From Phyllobacterium zundukense (GTDB lineage: Bacteria > Pseudomonadota > Alphaproteobacteria > Rhizobiales > Rhizobiaceae), in contig NZ_CP017940.1 in assembly GCF_002764115.1 (NCBI RefSeq), positions 3,632,501 to 3,696,500 of the forward strand: DNA of 64,000 bases, in the 5' to 3' direction. Shown here piece by piece: positions 47,675 to 57,945 of this stretch. A program made the position numbers and the translations under genes. The notes under the pieces are model-generated. The model had not been told where the DNA came from. It saw only the letters and a program-made list of their open reading frames with translations, and did not search any database. Each line of letters begins with the position of its first letter. Positions within the stretch are counted from its first letter, which is position 1.

Positions 47675-47706
47675 TCCTGTTCGCGGGTTATTTTCAGCGA
47701 ACAGGA
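47675..47706. terminator. hairpin between tRNA-Ala and the TIGR02300 gene
   Basis: TCCTGTTCGC (47675-47684) pairs perfectly over 10 bases with GCGAACAGGA (47697-47706) across a 12-base loop, about 42 bp past the stop of the leftward TIGR02300 gene. There is no clear T-run on either side, so its role as a terminator is uncertain. Confidence 0.4.
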
Positions 47707-47747
47707 TTATTCGGCACATGCCCCCTGGGATCATGCGCTGTTCGAGC

Positions 47748-49728
<1,981 letters not shown>

Positions 49729-49746
49729 AACGAACAGATACCAGGC

Positions 49747-50085
49747 ATGCTTTCCGTTCTCACCGTGTATTTCCTCTATGCGATGTCCAGCGTGCCGTTC
49801 ATCGTCTGGGCGGGACGGGGCGCCTATGACGGCACGGTGGCAAGCAAGGCTCCGCGACCCTGGCCGGGCGTCCTCAGCACCATCATGCGCGTGCTTCTTC
49901 CTTTGCTGCTCATCTTCCTCTATGCGTGGAATGTCTCTGAAAGCGCAAATTCCGGTGTATCGAACGCGGAGACGGTAGGCACCAGCCAATGGATGCCCTA
50001 TCAGTTTCTGCTGCTGCCGCCGGCACTTGGATCGATCGCCGGCTACGGCATAGGCTTCGTCATGGGCAAGAGAAGGGTCATCTGA
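49747..50085 (+). CDS. small membrane protein between aroA and cmk
   Basis: 112 aa. It has three likely membrane helices: residues about 4-22 ([17 protein letters not shown]), 46-62 ([15 protein letters not shown]) and 88-106 ([18 protein letters not shown]). It has no family I recognise. It lies 18 bp after aroA and its stop overlaps the start of the membrane-cmk fusion (TGATG), so the two are translated together. Role unknown; a partner for the fused membrane domain is a plausible inference. Confidence 0.7.
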   Translation: MLSVLTVYFLYAMSSVPFIVWAGRGAYDGTVASKAPRPWPGVLSTIMRVLLPLLLIFLYAWNVSESANSGVSNAETVGTSQWMPYQFLLLPPALGSIAGYGIGFVMGKRRVI

Positions 50086-51059
50086 TGTTTTTCCTGCTGA
50101 TGTCAATTGCCATCGTCGCCGTCCCCTACGCGATCGAACGTATCGGTCTGCGCGTCCGCTTCGGCCTGTTTGCGCTGCTGTTCTGGCTGTTCGTCTTCCA
50201 GTTCGTGCTGATCCTGGCCATCGATGCCCTGTTGCAAAACCTTGCCGCGATCCTGCCGGACTGGCTGGAATCGATGCTGACGACGCTCGGCGGTTTCGCC
50301 TTCGTCACCATCGGCATCACGCCGATCATCACGCTGGTTCTAGCCGCCGCCTATCTGCTTTTCGCGCTCGGACAATGGTTTTTCGACAAGGACGAAAAGG
50401 ACCATGCCGCGGCGCCGACGCATTTCACCATCGCGATCGACGGTCCCGCCGCCTCGGGCAAGGGCACGCTGGCCCGCCGCATCGCCGAGGCCTACGGCTA
50501 TCACCATCTCGATACGGGCCTGACCTACCGCGCCGTCGCCAAGGCACTGATGGACCAGAACATGCCGCTCGACGATGAGTTCCTGGCCGAGAAGGCCGCC
50601 CGGACGGTCGACCTGTCCAAACTCGACCGGACCTTGCTTTCCGCCCATGATGTCGGCGAGGCGGCTTCCAGGGTTGCGGTCATGCCGGCCGTGCGCCGGG
50701 CGCTGGTTGCCGCGCAGCAGGGTTTTGCCATGCGTTCGCCAGGCGCGGTGCTAGACGGCCGCGACATCGGTACTGTCGTCTGCCCCGACGCGCCGGTAAA
50801 GCTCTATATAACGGCGTCGCCCGAAGCGCGTGCCAGACGGCGCTATGATGAAATCAAATCCAACGGCGGCGGCGCCCAGTATGAGGAGATTCTCGAGGAT
50901 CTTACCCGCCGAGACGCCCGCGATATGGGCCGCACGGACTCGCCGCTGAAGCCTGCTGCCGACGCGCACTTGCTAGATACGACGGAAATGGATATAGAGA
51001 CCGCGTTTCTTAATGCCAAAACCCTGATTGACCAGGCTTTGGCCAAGAGCAAGCATTAG
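50085..51059 (+). CDS. cmk: cytidylate kinase fused to an N-terminal membrane domain
   Basis: 324 aa. The last 213 residues (from about 112, [19 protein letters not shown]) are a complete CMP/dCMP kinase with P-loop GPAASGKG and the NMP-binding [14 protein letters not shown] and [17 protein letters not shown]. The first ~105 residues add three membrane helices (about 2-20, 30-52 and 70-100). A positive loop (ERIGLRVR) and the acidic linker [12 protein letters not shown] would put the kinase in the cytoplasm. No in-frame ATG, GTG or TTG exists near the kinase start, so an independent standalone Cmk cannot be made by canonical initiation. The start at 50085 overlaps the preceding stop. Confidence 0.9.
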   Translation: MFFLLMSIAIVAVPYAIERIGLRVRFGLFALLFWLFVFQFVLILAIDALLQNLAAILPDWLESMLTTLGGFAFVTIGITPIITLVLAAAYLLFALGQWFFDKDEKDHAAAPTHFTIAIDGPAASGKGTLARRIAEAYGYHHLDTGLTYRAVAKALMDQNMPLDDEFLAEKAARTVDLSKLDRTLLSAHDVGEAASRVAVMPAVRRALVAAQQGFAMRSPGAVLDGRDIGTVVCPDAPVKLYITASPEARARRRYDEIKSNGGGAQYEEILEDLTRRDARDMGRTDSPLKPAADAHLLDTTEMDIETAFLNAKTLIDQALAKSKH

Positions 51060-51155
51060 AAGCCCAACCAGCATCTGCCGTCAGCCCTCGCACCGGATTG
51101 CCCTTCAAAGGGCGGGTTGACATGCAGGTGAACCGTAACACGAACCACCGGTGCT

Positions 51156-51187
51156 GTGTCCGATGTCTATTCCGGACACTCCAGGAG
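51156..51187 (+). promoter_or_regulatory. rpsA leader hairpin next to the ribosome binding site
   Basis: GTGTCCG (51156-51162) pairs with CGGACAC (51173-51179) with a 10-base loop, and the Shine-Dalgarno AGGAG (51183-51187) follows at once. It may be part of the S1 autoregulatory leader known from other proteobacteria. A structural match to the described rpsA leader families was not tested. Confidence 0.4.
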
Positions 51188-51192
51188 TATGT

Positions 51193-52893
51193 ATGTCTGA
51201 AGCCAATCCAACGCGCGAAGATTTTGAAGCTCTTCTCGCCGAGTCCTTTGCCACCAATGACCTTGCAGAAGGTTATGTCGTCAAGGGCCGTATCGTCGCC
51301 ATCGAAAAAGACATGGCGATCATCGACGCCGGCCTCAAGGTTGAAGGCCGCGTTCCGCTGAAGGAATTCGGCGCAAAAGCCAAGGACGGCTCGCTCAAGC
51401 CAGGCGACCTCGTCGAAGTCTATGTCGAGCGCATCGAAAATGCCCTCGGCGAAGCTGTTCTGTCGCGTGAAAAAGCACGCCGCGAAGAGAGCTGGGTCCG
51501 TCTTGAAGAGAAGTTCAACCGCGGCGAACGCGTCGACGGTGTCATCTTCAATCAGGTCAAGGGCGGTTTCACCGTCGATCTCGACGGCGCCGTAGCCTTC
51601 CTGCCGCGCTCGCAGGTCGACATCCGTCCGATCCGCGACGTAACCCCGCTGATGCACAACCCGCAGCCCTTCGAAATCCTCAAGATGGACAAGCGTCGCG
51701 GCAACATCGTTGTCTCGCGCCGTACCGTTCTTGAAGAGAGCCGTGCTGAACAGCGTTCCGAAATCGTCCAGAACCTCGAAGAGGGTCAGGTCGTTGAAGG
51801 CGTTGTCAAGAACATCACCGATTACGGTGCGTTCGTCGACCTCGGCGGCATTGATGGTCTTCTGCATGTGACCGACATGGCATGGCGCCGTGTCAACCAT
51901 CCGTCGGAAATCCTCTCCATCGGCCAGACGGTCAAGGTTCAGATCATCCGCATCAACCAGGAAACACATCGTATTTCGCTCGGCATGAAGCAGCTCGAAA
52001 GCGATCCATGGGATGGCATTGGTGCGAAGTACCCGATCGGCAAAAAGATCACCGGTACGGTTACGAACATCACCGACTACGGTGCGTTCGTCGAAATCGA
52101 GCCGGGCATCGAAGGCCTTATCCACGTTTCGGAAATGTCCTGGACAAAGAAGAACGTGCATCCGGGCAAGCTGCTCTCGACCACACAGGAAGTCGAAGTC
52201 GTTGTTCTCGAAGTGGATCCGGTCAAGCGCCGCATCTCCCTCGGTCTCAAGCAGACACTCGACAACCCATGGACGACCTTCGCAGACAAGTTCCCTGTCG
52301 GCACGATCGTCGAAGGCGAAGTCAAGAACAAGACCGAATTCGGCCTGTTCATTGGCCTCGATGGCGATGTGGACGGTATGGTCCATCTCTCCGACCTCGA
52401 CTGGAACCGTCCGGGCGAACAGGTCATCGAAGAGTACAACAAGGGTGACGTTGTGAAGGCGCAGGTTCTCGATGTTGACGTCGAGAAGGAACGCATCTCG
52501 CTCGGCATCAAGCAGCTGACCGGCGACAAGGTCGGTGAAGCCGCAACTTCGGGTGAACTGCGCAAGAACGCCGTTGTCACCGTTGAAGTCACGGCCATCA
52601 CCGATGGCGGCCTCGAAGTGCGCCTGGTCGATCACGACCTCGACACCTTCATCCGCCGCGCTGATCTGTCCCGCGATCGCGACGAACAGCGTCCGGAACG
52701 CTTCACAGTCGGTCAGAAGATTGACGCACGCGTCATCGCCTTCGACAAGAAGACCCGCAAGCTGCAGGTCTCGATCAAGGCGCTGGAAATCGCCGAAGAG
52801 AAGGAAGCTGTTGCCCAGTACGGTTCGACCGACTCGGGTGCTTCGCTCGGCGACATCCTCGGTGCCGCTCTGAAGGGCCGCGAAAAGAGCTAA
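51193..52893 (+). CDS. rpsA: 30S ribosomal protein S1
   Basis: 566 aa. It is the mRNA-binding protein of the 30S subunit. Six S1 (OB-fold) repeats are visible; the clearest recurring motifs are ITDYGAFVDLGGIDGLLHVTD, ITDYGAFVEIEPGIEGLIHVSE, and KTEFGLFIGLDGDVDGMVHLSD (each about 20-22 residues, given here as cues). The start at 51193 has AGGAG 5-8 bases upstream. Codon choice is tighter than in neighbours (strong use of a few codons such as CTC, ATC and GAA), as expected for a highly expressed gene. Follows cmk by 133 bp. Confidence 0.97.
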   Translation: MSEANPTREDFEALLAESFATNDLAEGYVVKGRIVAIEKDMAIIDAGLKVEGRVPLKEFGAKAKDGSLKPGDLVEVYVERIENALGEAVLSREKARREESWVRLEEKFNRGERVDGVIFNQVKGGFTVDLDGAVAFLPRSQVDIRPIRDVTPLMHNPQPFEILKMDKRRGNIVVSRRTVLEESRAEQRSEIVQNLEEGQVVEGVVKNITDYGAFVDLGGIDGLLHVTDMAWRRVNHPSEILSIGQTVKVQIIRINQETHRISLGMKQLESDPWDGIGAKYPIGKKITGTVTNITDYGAFVEIEPGIEGLIHVSEMSWTKKNVHPGKLLSTTQEVEVVVLEVDPVKRRISLGLKQTLDNPWTTFADKFPVGTIVEGEVKNKTEFGLFIGLDGDVDGMVHLSDLDWNRPGEQVIEEYNKGDVVKAQVLDVDVEKERISLGIKQLTGDKVGEAATSGELRKNAVVTVEVTAITDGGLEVRLVDHDLDTFIRRADLSRDRDEQRPERFTVGQKIDARVIAFDKKTRKLQVSIKALEIAEEKEAVAQYGSTDSGASLGDILGAALKGREKS

Positions 52894-52923
52894 GTTTCTT
52901 TTCCAACCTTCGAACAAACGAAA

Positions 52924-52954
52924 CCTGCCGGTGCAAGCCGGCGGGTTTTTCTTT
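52924..52954 (+). terminator. intrinsic terminator after rpsA
   Basis: CCTGCCGG (52924-52931) pairs with CCGGCGGG (52938-52945), allowing a G-T pair, with a 6-base loop, followed by TTTTTCTTT. Separates rpsA from the leftward gene at 52957. Confidence 0.9.
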
Positions 52955-52956
52955 AA

Positions 52957-53544
52957 CTAGATCGTATCGAACTGGATCAGGATGAAGGCCACCTGCGTGA
53001 CGAGCGCCAGGCCAACCAGGATCAGCTGTATCCTTTGCCGGCGAACGTAAATGCCGAGCGCGCAGAGCACGACCAGGAACAGGTTGCGCAGCGGGTATTC
53101 CGGACCGAGCGAACGGAAGTGCTCGCTCCCCTTCATCATCGTGTCGAGAAAATCGAAAACGAAGATCGATATGACGATGCCGAAAAACCAAGCCCTTCGC
53201 GACATGAAGAAGTCTTCATAACCCGAATAGCCTTCCATACTGTCGGGAAACAGCAGGCTGCAGGCAAGGAAGTGCAGGCTGGCGAAGAAAATGACAAAGA
53301 GATAGACCTCGAATTTCCACAGAACCAGCTGGTGCAGATAGAATTCGAACCACCAGAAATGCACGACGGTCAGAAATGCGAAGAAGACCCAGCCGAGATG
53401 CACCGCATAGACATTCTTGCGCTGCGGATGCTGAATGATCCGGGCAATGCCTGTCAGAAGCCGTGAGACACTCAAACCCAGAATGATGCCGATGATCACC
53501 CGGACATGGGTGAAGACTTCGGGGTTCGGAATACCGCCTTCCAT
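52957..53544 (-). CDS. hypothetical membrane protein, 195 aa
   Basis: 195 aa integral membrane protein with about five helices (for example VIIGIILGLSVSRLLTGIA, then HLGWVFFAFLTVVHFWWFEF, then VYLFVIFFASLHFLACSLLF). I cannot assign a family. The His and Trp in the second and third helices are frequent, as in some heme- or lipid-handling proteins, but no ligand set is defined. Leftward, converging on the rpsA terminator; its upstream region is the 398-bp gap before the LacI gene. Confidence 0.6.
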   Translation of the reverse strand: MEGGIPNPEVFTHVRVIIGIILGLSVSRLLTGIARIIQHPQRKNVYAVHLGWVFFAFLTVVHFWWFEFYLHQLVLWKFEVYLFVIFFASLHFLACSLLFPDSMEGYSGYEDFFMSRRAWFFGIVISIFVFDFLDTMMKGSEHFRSLGPEYPLRNLFLVVLCALGIYVRRQRIQLILVGLALVTQVAFILIQFDTI

Positions 53545-53942
53545 TGCATACTCCTCATCGTTGTTGCCGGACGGCTGGAATCGGCGGCCATGCTACTTGA
53601 GTGTAGAAGCAATGCCAATTTCCCTTCCTTATCCGAAATTCAGCTTCGCATAAGTTTCCGCACGTAAAGTTAAACGATGCGATAGGGAAATCTCCATGAT
53701 TACAACAGCTTGAGACGCCACAATTTCCGCAATATTAGCCCTATCGAGTTGCTGCGGATTAAATAAAATCTTGACGCATGTCACCCACCCTGTAAATTTT
53801 TCAACCGATAGGAGTGGCGTATGTCAATCAGGAGATGTATTGCGCCGGCGTAATTTTCAGCAATGATTGCACATGGTCCTTTAATGGTTTTTTGCCGGTG
53901 CAACGGTTTTTTCTGAATTTTCAGAGCAATCTTAAAAAAGGA
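53545..53942. promoter_or_regulatory. 398-bp A/T-rich intergenic region with LacI-type operator candidate
   Basis: Between two divergent genes. TTGACG at 53771-53776 with TAAATT at 53793-53798 is a possible promoter for the LacI gene (spacer 16). TTGCGCCGGCGTAA (53840-53853) is a near-palindrome with central CG and one mismatch pair, as LacI-family operators typically show, and lies 90-103 bp before that gene. The rest, about 53545-53765, has no coding signature I can see. Confidence 0.45.
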
Positions 53943-54989
53943 ATGCATGCGGTGAAAAAGCCGATCAAGACAATGGAAGATTTCTCTGCATTTGTAGGAC
54001 TGTCACGTCCCACAGTGTCGAAATATTTCAATGACCCCACGTCTGTCCGCAAGAAGACGCGCGAAATCATCGACGCCGCCGTCAAGCAATCCGGCTTTCG
54101 CCCGAATATTTTCGCGGTCAACCTCAATCGGCGCCGCACCAACATTCTTGGGCTTATTGTTCCCAATTCGACCGACCCGTTTTACATGTCGCTGACGCGG
54201 CGTATCGAAGGCATTGCCGAACAGGCCGGCTTTCTCGCCTTTGTCCTGAGTTCGGATGGCAAGCCGGAGCTTGAAGAGCGGGCAATCGAGACATTCAAGT
54301 CCATGAATGTCGCGGGTGCCATCATCGGCCCCCTTGGCGTGCAGTCGCACCATGAAAAATTGGCCAAGCTCGGCGAGTCCATTCCGCTCGTCTATATCGA
54401 CTCGCCGCTTGACGCGACATCGCCGTTTGTGGGTACAAACAACCGGCAAAGCTTCAAACTGATTGTCGATTATTTGATCCGCTCCGGCGATCAGCCGTGC
54501 TATTTCGGCATGACTCCCGTCAACAGCAACGCGGTCGAACGCCGCGAAGCCTATAGCGCGGCCATGCAGAACCTCAATCTCGAGCCCCGCTTCATTGTGC
54601 CCGAAGCCCATGCCAATTGGGAATTCGAGAAGTTCGCATTCGATACAACGGCGCAGATACTGAGGGAGGGCGGTTTTCCTACCAAGACCGTGCTTTGTGC
54701 CAATGACCGTCTCGCCTACGGTGTTCTGGCCGCCGCCTTCCAGGCGGGTTTGAAAGTGGGACGGGGCGAAGATTGCGATTTGCGTGTCGCCGGGCACGAC
54801 GACCAGCCGCTGTCCCGCTATATGTGTCCGCCGCTGACGACCGTCGCGCAGAACTACAATGAAATCGGCCGCCTCGCGATCGGGCTTCTGTTCGACAAGC
54901 TGGGTGAAGATCAGGATTCGAAAATCGAATTGCCGGGGGATTCGCGAATTCTGCTCAACGCCGAAATCATGTTGCGCATGTCTGCTTGA
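53943..54989 (+). CDS. LacI-family transcriptional regulator (orphan)
   Basis: 348 aa. N-terminal LacI helix-turn-helix (residues about 10-60: TMEDFSAFVGLSRPTVSKYFNDP, given as a cue) and a periplasmic-binding-like sensor domain (about 65-345) with FGMTPVNSNAVERREAY and ANDRLAYGVLAAAFQAG. The effector is probably a sugar but none is implied by the neighbours. The start is uncertain: ATG at 53943 directly follows AAAGGA; a GTG at 53952 would have AAGGA at better spacing. Not clustered with sugar genes. Confidence 0.85.
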   Translation: MHAVKKPIKTMEDFSAFVGLSRPTVSKYFNDPTSVRKKTREIIDAAVKQSGFRPNIFAVNLNRRRTNILGLIVPNSTDPFYMSLTRRIEGIAEQAGFLAFVLSSDGKPELEERAIETFKSMNVAGAIIGPLGVQSHHEKLAKLGESIPLVYIDSPLDATSPFVGTNNRQSFKLIVDYLIRSGDQPCYFGMTPVNSNAVERREAYSAAMQNLNLEPRFIVPEAHANWEFEKFAFDTTAQILREGGFPTKTVLCANDRLAYGVLAAAFQAGLKVGRGEDCDLRVAGHDDQPLSRYMCPPLTTVAQNYNEIGRLAIGLLFDKLGEDQDSKIELPGDSRILLNAEIMLRMSA

Positions 54990-55115
54990 CCGGATCGTCG
55001 CAGCGCGGCAACGCGCCGCGAGATTTGCTCTCCAACAACCCTTTGCCTCCAGCGCAAAAGGCATTAAACAGCATGGGAACATGCGGATGCCTGGCTGGAT
55101 CCATAGGAGAGCTCA

Positions 55116-56084
55116 ATGACAATCACAAAGCCAAAACTCGTCACCGTTTTCGGAGGCTCCGGCTTTATTGGTCGTCATGTGGTGCGTGCGCTGGCCAAGC
55201 GCGGCTACCGCGTTCGCGTTGCCGTGCGCCGTCCGGATCTCGCCTTCCATCTGCAGCCCCTCGGCGGCGTCGGCCAGATCCAGGCCGTTCAGGCAAACCT
55301 GCGTTTTCGCGAGTCGGTGGATCGCGCTGTCGCCGGTTCGGACCACGTCATCAACCTCGTTGGACTTCTGTTCGAAAGCGGCAAGCAGAGATTTGGCACT
55401 GTTCATGAGTCTGGTGCTCGTGCGGTGGCCGAAGCCGCCCGTGCGGCCGGCGTACCGCTGACCCATATGTCGGCGATCGGCGCCGATGCGCGTTCCCATT
55501 CTGCCTATGCCAGCACCAAGGGCCGCGCTGAAGCCGCCGTGCGTAGCGTCTTGCCCGACGCAGTCATTGTCAGACCGTCGATCGTGTTCGGCCCTGAAGA
55601 TGCCTTCTTCAACAAGTTTGCAAGCATGGCACGGCTGTCGCCATTCCTGCCGCTGATTGGTGGCGGCACGACCAAATTCCAGCCGGTCTATGTCGGCGAT
55701 GTCGCCGAAGTCTTCGCGCGATCAGTGGACGGCGCCCTGAAGCCCGGCGAGATCTATGAACTCGGCGGTGGCGAGGTGCTGACCTTCAAGCAGTGCCTTG
55801 AAGCCGTACTGCGCGTCATCGGGCGCAAGCGCCTGTTCGTGCCGATACCATTCTGGGTTGCGAAGATTCAGGGGACAATTCTCGGCTATCTGCCGAAGCC
55901 GCCCCTGACCAAGGACCAGGTTATCCTTTTGCAGAAGGACAATGTGGTCTCCGAAGGCGCCAAAAAAGAGGAGCGCACGCTCGAGGGCCTCGGCATTCAT
56001 CCGCAGACGATCGAAACCATCCTGCCATCCTATCTCTGGCGCTTCCGTGCTCACGGACAATATTCCAGCCAGACCCCCACTTGA
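55116..56084 (+). CDS. complex I NDUFA9-like NAD(P)-binding protein
   Basis: 322 aa atypical SDR. Rossmann loop VTVFGGSGFIGRHVVRAL at the N-terminus, and the YASTKGRAEAAVR segment in the Tyr-x-x-x-Lys position. The family includes mitochondrial NDUFA9; bacterial members are annotated NDUFA9-family, though their role in complex I assembly is inferred. It has no membrane helix. It is followed convergently by uppP, as in other alphaproteobacteria. Confidence 0.87.
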   Translation: MTITKPKLVTVFGGSGFIGRHVVRALAKRGYRVRVAVRRPDLAFHLQPLGGVGQIQAVQANLRFRESVDRAVAGSDHVINLVGLLFESGKQRFGTVHESGARAVAEAARAAGVPLTHMSAIGADARSHSAYASTKGRAEAAVRSVLPDAVIVRPSIVFGPEDAFFNKFASMARLSPFLPLIGGGTTKFQPVYVGDVAEVFARSVDGALKPGEIYELGGGEVLTFKQCLEAVLRVIGRKRLFVPIPFWVAKIQGTILGYLPKPPLTKDQVILLQKDNVVSEGAKKEERTLEGLGIHPQTIETILPSYLWRFRAHGQYSSQTPT

Positions 56085-56131
56085 GCTTAAGCACCTTCAT
56101 CGCCGTTCTTACTCTAGGGTAAGGTTGGCGA

Positions 56132-56938
56132 TCACCGCATGAGGATCAGCGCCACCAGCCCGAGCGTGCCGACAACCAGCCGCCACCAGGCGAACAGGCC
56201 AAATCCGTGGCGCGAGACATAGTCGAGCAGGTAGCGCACGACGAAAACACCGGAAATGAAGGCCGCGACGAAGCCGACGCCGATCAGCGACGCGTCGTTG
56301 AAGGTCAGGATATGGCGGTTCTTGAACAGATCATAGGCGAAGGCGCCCGCCATGGTCGGCATGGCAAGGAAGAATGAGAATTCCGCTGCGGAGCGCTTGT
56401 CTGTACCAAGCAGCAGCGCGCCAACGATGGTTGCACCCGAGCGCGATGTGCCGGGAATCATGGCGAAGCACTGGATCAGGCCGATCTTCAGGCACAGCGA
56501 CAGAGGATAATCCATGACACTGGTATAACGCGGCTTCAGATTCAGCCGGTCGACCCAAAGCAGGATCAGCCCGCCGATGATCAGCATCACGCAGATCAGC
56601 ATGGGCGATTCGAACAGCACGGTCTTGATGACGTCATGGGCGAGAATGCCGATGACCACGGCGGGCAAGAAAGCGACAAGGATGCCGGTGACGAAACGGC
56701 GCGTCTTCGGGTCGCTTGGCAGGTCACGCGCAATCTTCAAAAGGCGGCTGAAATAGACGGTAAGGATCGCAAGGATCGCCCCGAGCTGGATCAAAACCTC
56801 GAAGGTCTTGCCATTCGATTCGAAGCCGAGAAAATGCCCGGCGAGCAGCAGATGGCCGGTGGACGAGACCGGTATAAACTCTGTTAACCCTTCCAGCAAT
56901 CCAAGGAAAAGGGCTTCGACAATCGTCTGTGATTCCAT
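56132..56938 (-). CDS. uppP: undecaprenyl-diphosphatase UppP (BacA)
   Basis: 268 aa. It removes phosphate from undecaprenyl pyrophosphate to recycle the cell-wall lipid carrier. Signatures are [20 protein letters not shown] near residue 12 and [17 protein letters not shown] at about 165, with several membrane helices. Contributes to bacitracin tolerance. Length is normal. Convergent with the NDUFA9-like gene and divergent from fzlA. Confidence 0.95.
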   Translation of the reverse strand: MESQTIVEALFLGLLEGLTEFIPVSSTGHLLLAGHFLGFESNGKTFEVLIQLGAILAILTVYFSRLLKIARDLPSDPKTRRFVTGILVAFLPAVVIGILAHDVIKTVLFESPMLICVMLIIGGLILLWVDRLNLKPRYTSVMDYPLSLCLKIGLIQCFAMIPGTSRSGATIVGALLLGTDKRSAAEFSFFLAMPTMAGAFAYDLFKNRHILTFNDASLIGVGFVAAFISGVFVVRYLLDYVSRHGFGLFAWWRLVVGTLGLVALILMR

Positions 56939-57111
56939 GATTATCGCTTTCGTGCTGCTGCCGACCCGGGCGGTAACCGGCTGTTGGTGAAATCCTGTTT
57001 ACTTGTCTCATGCTAAGGTTACGCCTATAGGTTTGGCGCAGGCGTGAGGGGCCGCCGAGCAATACGACGGCGCCTGATAAAATACCAGTTTGAAAGAATT
57101 ACATATCTGCC

Positions 57112-57804
57112 ATGTTGACGCTCTTCCATCACCCCATGTCCACCGGTTCGCGCTATGCCCGGCTCATTCTCAACGAGTACGATATTGAAGTAGAGCTGAT
57201 CGAGGAGAACAGCTGGGCGCGGCGCAAGGAGTTTCTGGCGCTCAATCCTGCCGGAACACTCCCGGTCCTTCTGGCGGAAGGCGACGTGCCGGTCTCCGGC
57301 GCCTCGGTGATCGCCGAATATATCGACGAGACGCGCGGCGCGCTGAAACGCAGCCGCAGACTGTTCCCGGAGGATTCGCTGAGCCGCGCCGAAGTGCGGC
57401 GCCTGGTCGACTGGTTCCTCGCCAAGCTCGAAAACGAAGTGACACGTCACATGGCGCGCGAGCGCATCTTCAAGCTGCACATGACCGCCGAACAGGGCGG
57501 CGGCGCGCCGGATTCCACCGCCATCCGTGCCGCGCGCGCCAATATCACCCAGCACATGAAATATATCGACTGGCTGACGGCAACGCGCAACTGGCTGGCC
57601 GGACCGACGCCGAGCTATGCGGACATGGCCGCAGCCGCATCCATCTCGATTCTCGATTATCTCGGCGAGATCAAATGGGCCGAATATAAAGCGGCGCGTG
57701 ACTGGTACACGCGGATGAAATCCCGTCCGTCGTTCCGTCCGCTGCTCGCCGACCGGGTGCGCGGCCTGCCACCGTCATCGCATTATGGCGACCTGGATTT
57801 TTAA
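57112..57804 (+). CDS. fzlA: GST-fold FtsZ-binding protein FzlA
   Basis: 230 aa. Thioredoxin-like N-terminal domain (residues 1-80, LTLFHHPMSTGSRYARLIL) and all-helical GST C-terminal domain. The C-terminus ends HYGDLDF; a conserved C-terminal tail is a mark of the FzlA group, which in Caulobacter links FtsZ filaments to constriction and cell wall synthesis. Typical catalytic Ser/Cys/Tyr for glutathione is not evident. Neighbourhood with uppP fits cell envelope work. Assignment from family resemblance, not from a computed alignment. Confidence 0.75.
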   Translation: MLTLFHHPMSTGSRYARLILNEYDIEVELIEENSWARRKEFLALNPAGTLPVLLAEGDVPVSGASVIAEYIDETRGALKRSRRLFPEDSLSRAEVRRLVDWFLAKLENEVTRHMARERIFKLHMTAEQGGGAPDSTAIRAARANITQHMKYIDWLTATRNWLAGPTPSYADMAAAASISILDYLGEIKWAEYKAARDWYTRMKSRPSFRPLLADRVRGLPPSSHYGDLDF

Positions 57805-57815
57805 ACTCATGTGAG

Positions 57816-57937
57816 TGCGTGGTTCGACAGGCTCACCATGAGGGAGGTAGAGTGCTGCAGGCAGCTAACAACTGGGAACGTTAGTGATTGTCGTTGCAAC
57901 CACTAACCCCCTCATGGTGAGCCTGTCGAACCACGCA
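57816..57937. repeat. 122-bp palindromic element between fzlA and queG
   Basis: A 29-bp perfect inverted repeat: the left arm at 57816-57844 (reads TGCGTGGTTCGACAGG onwards) matches the right arm at 57909-57937 in reverse complement. Inside lies a second pair, GTTAGTG (57880-57886) and CACTAAC (57901-57907), around the palindrome gttgcaac (57893-57900). This core (GTTCGACAGGCTCACC) recurs in dispersed repeats of several proteobacteria, to my memory. It has no coding capacity. It could be a small mobile repeat or an mRNA-end hairpin. Confidence 0.8.
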
Positions 57938-57945
57938 TAAGGTTT

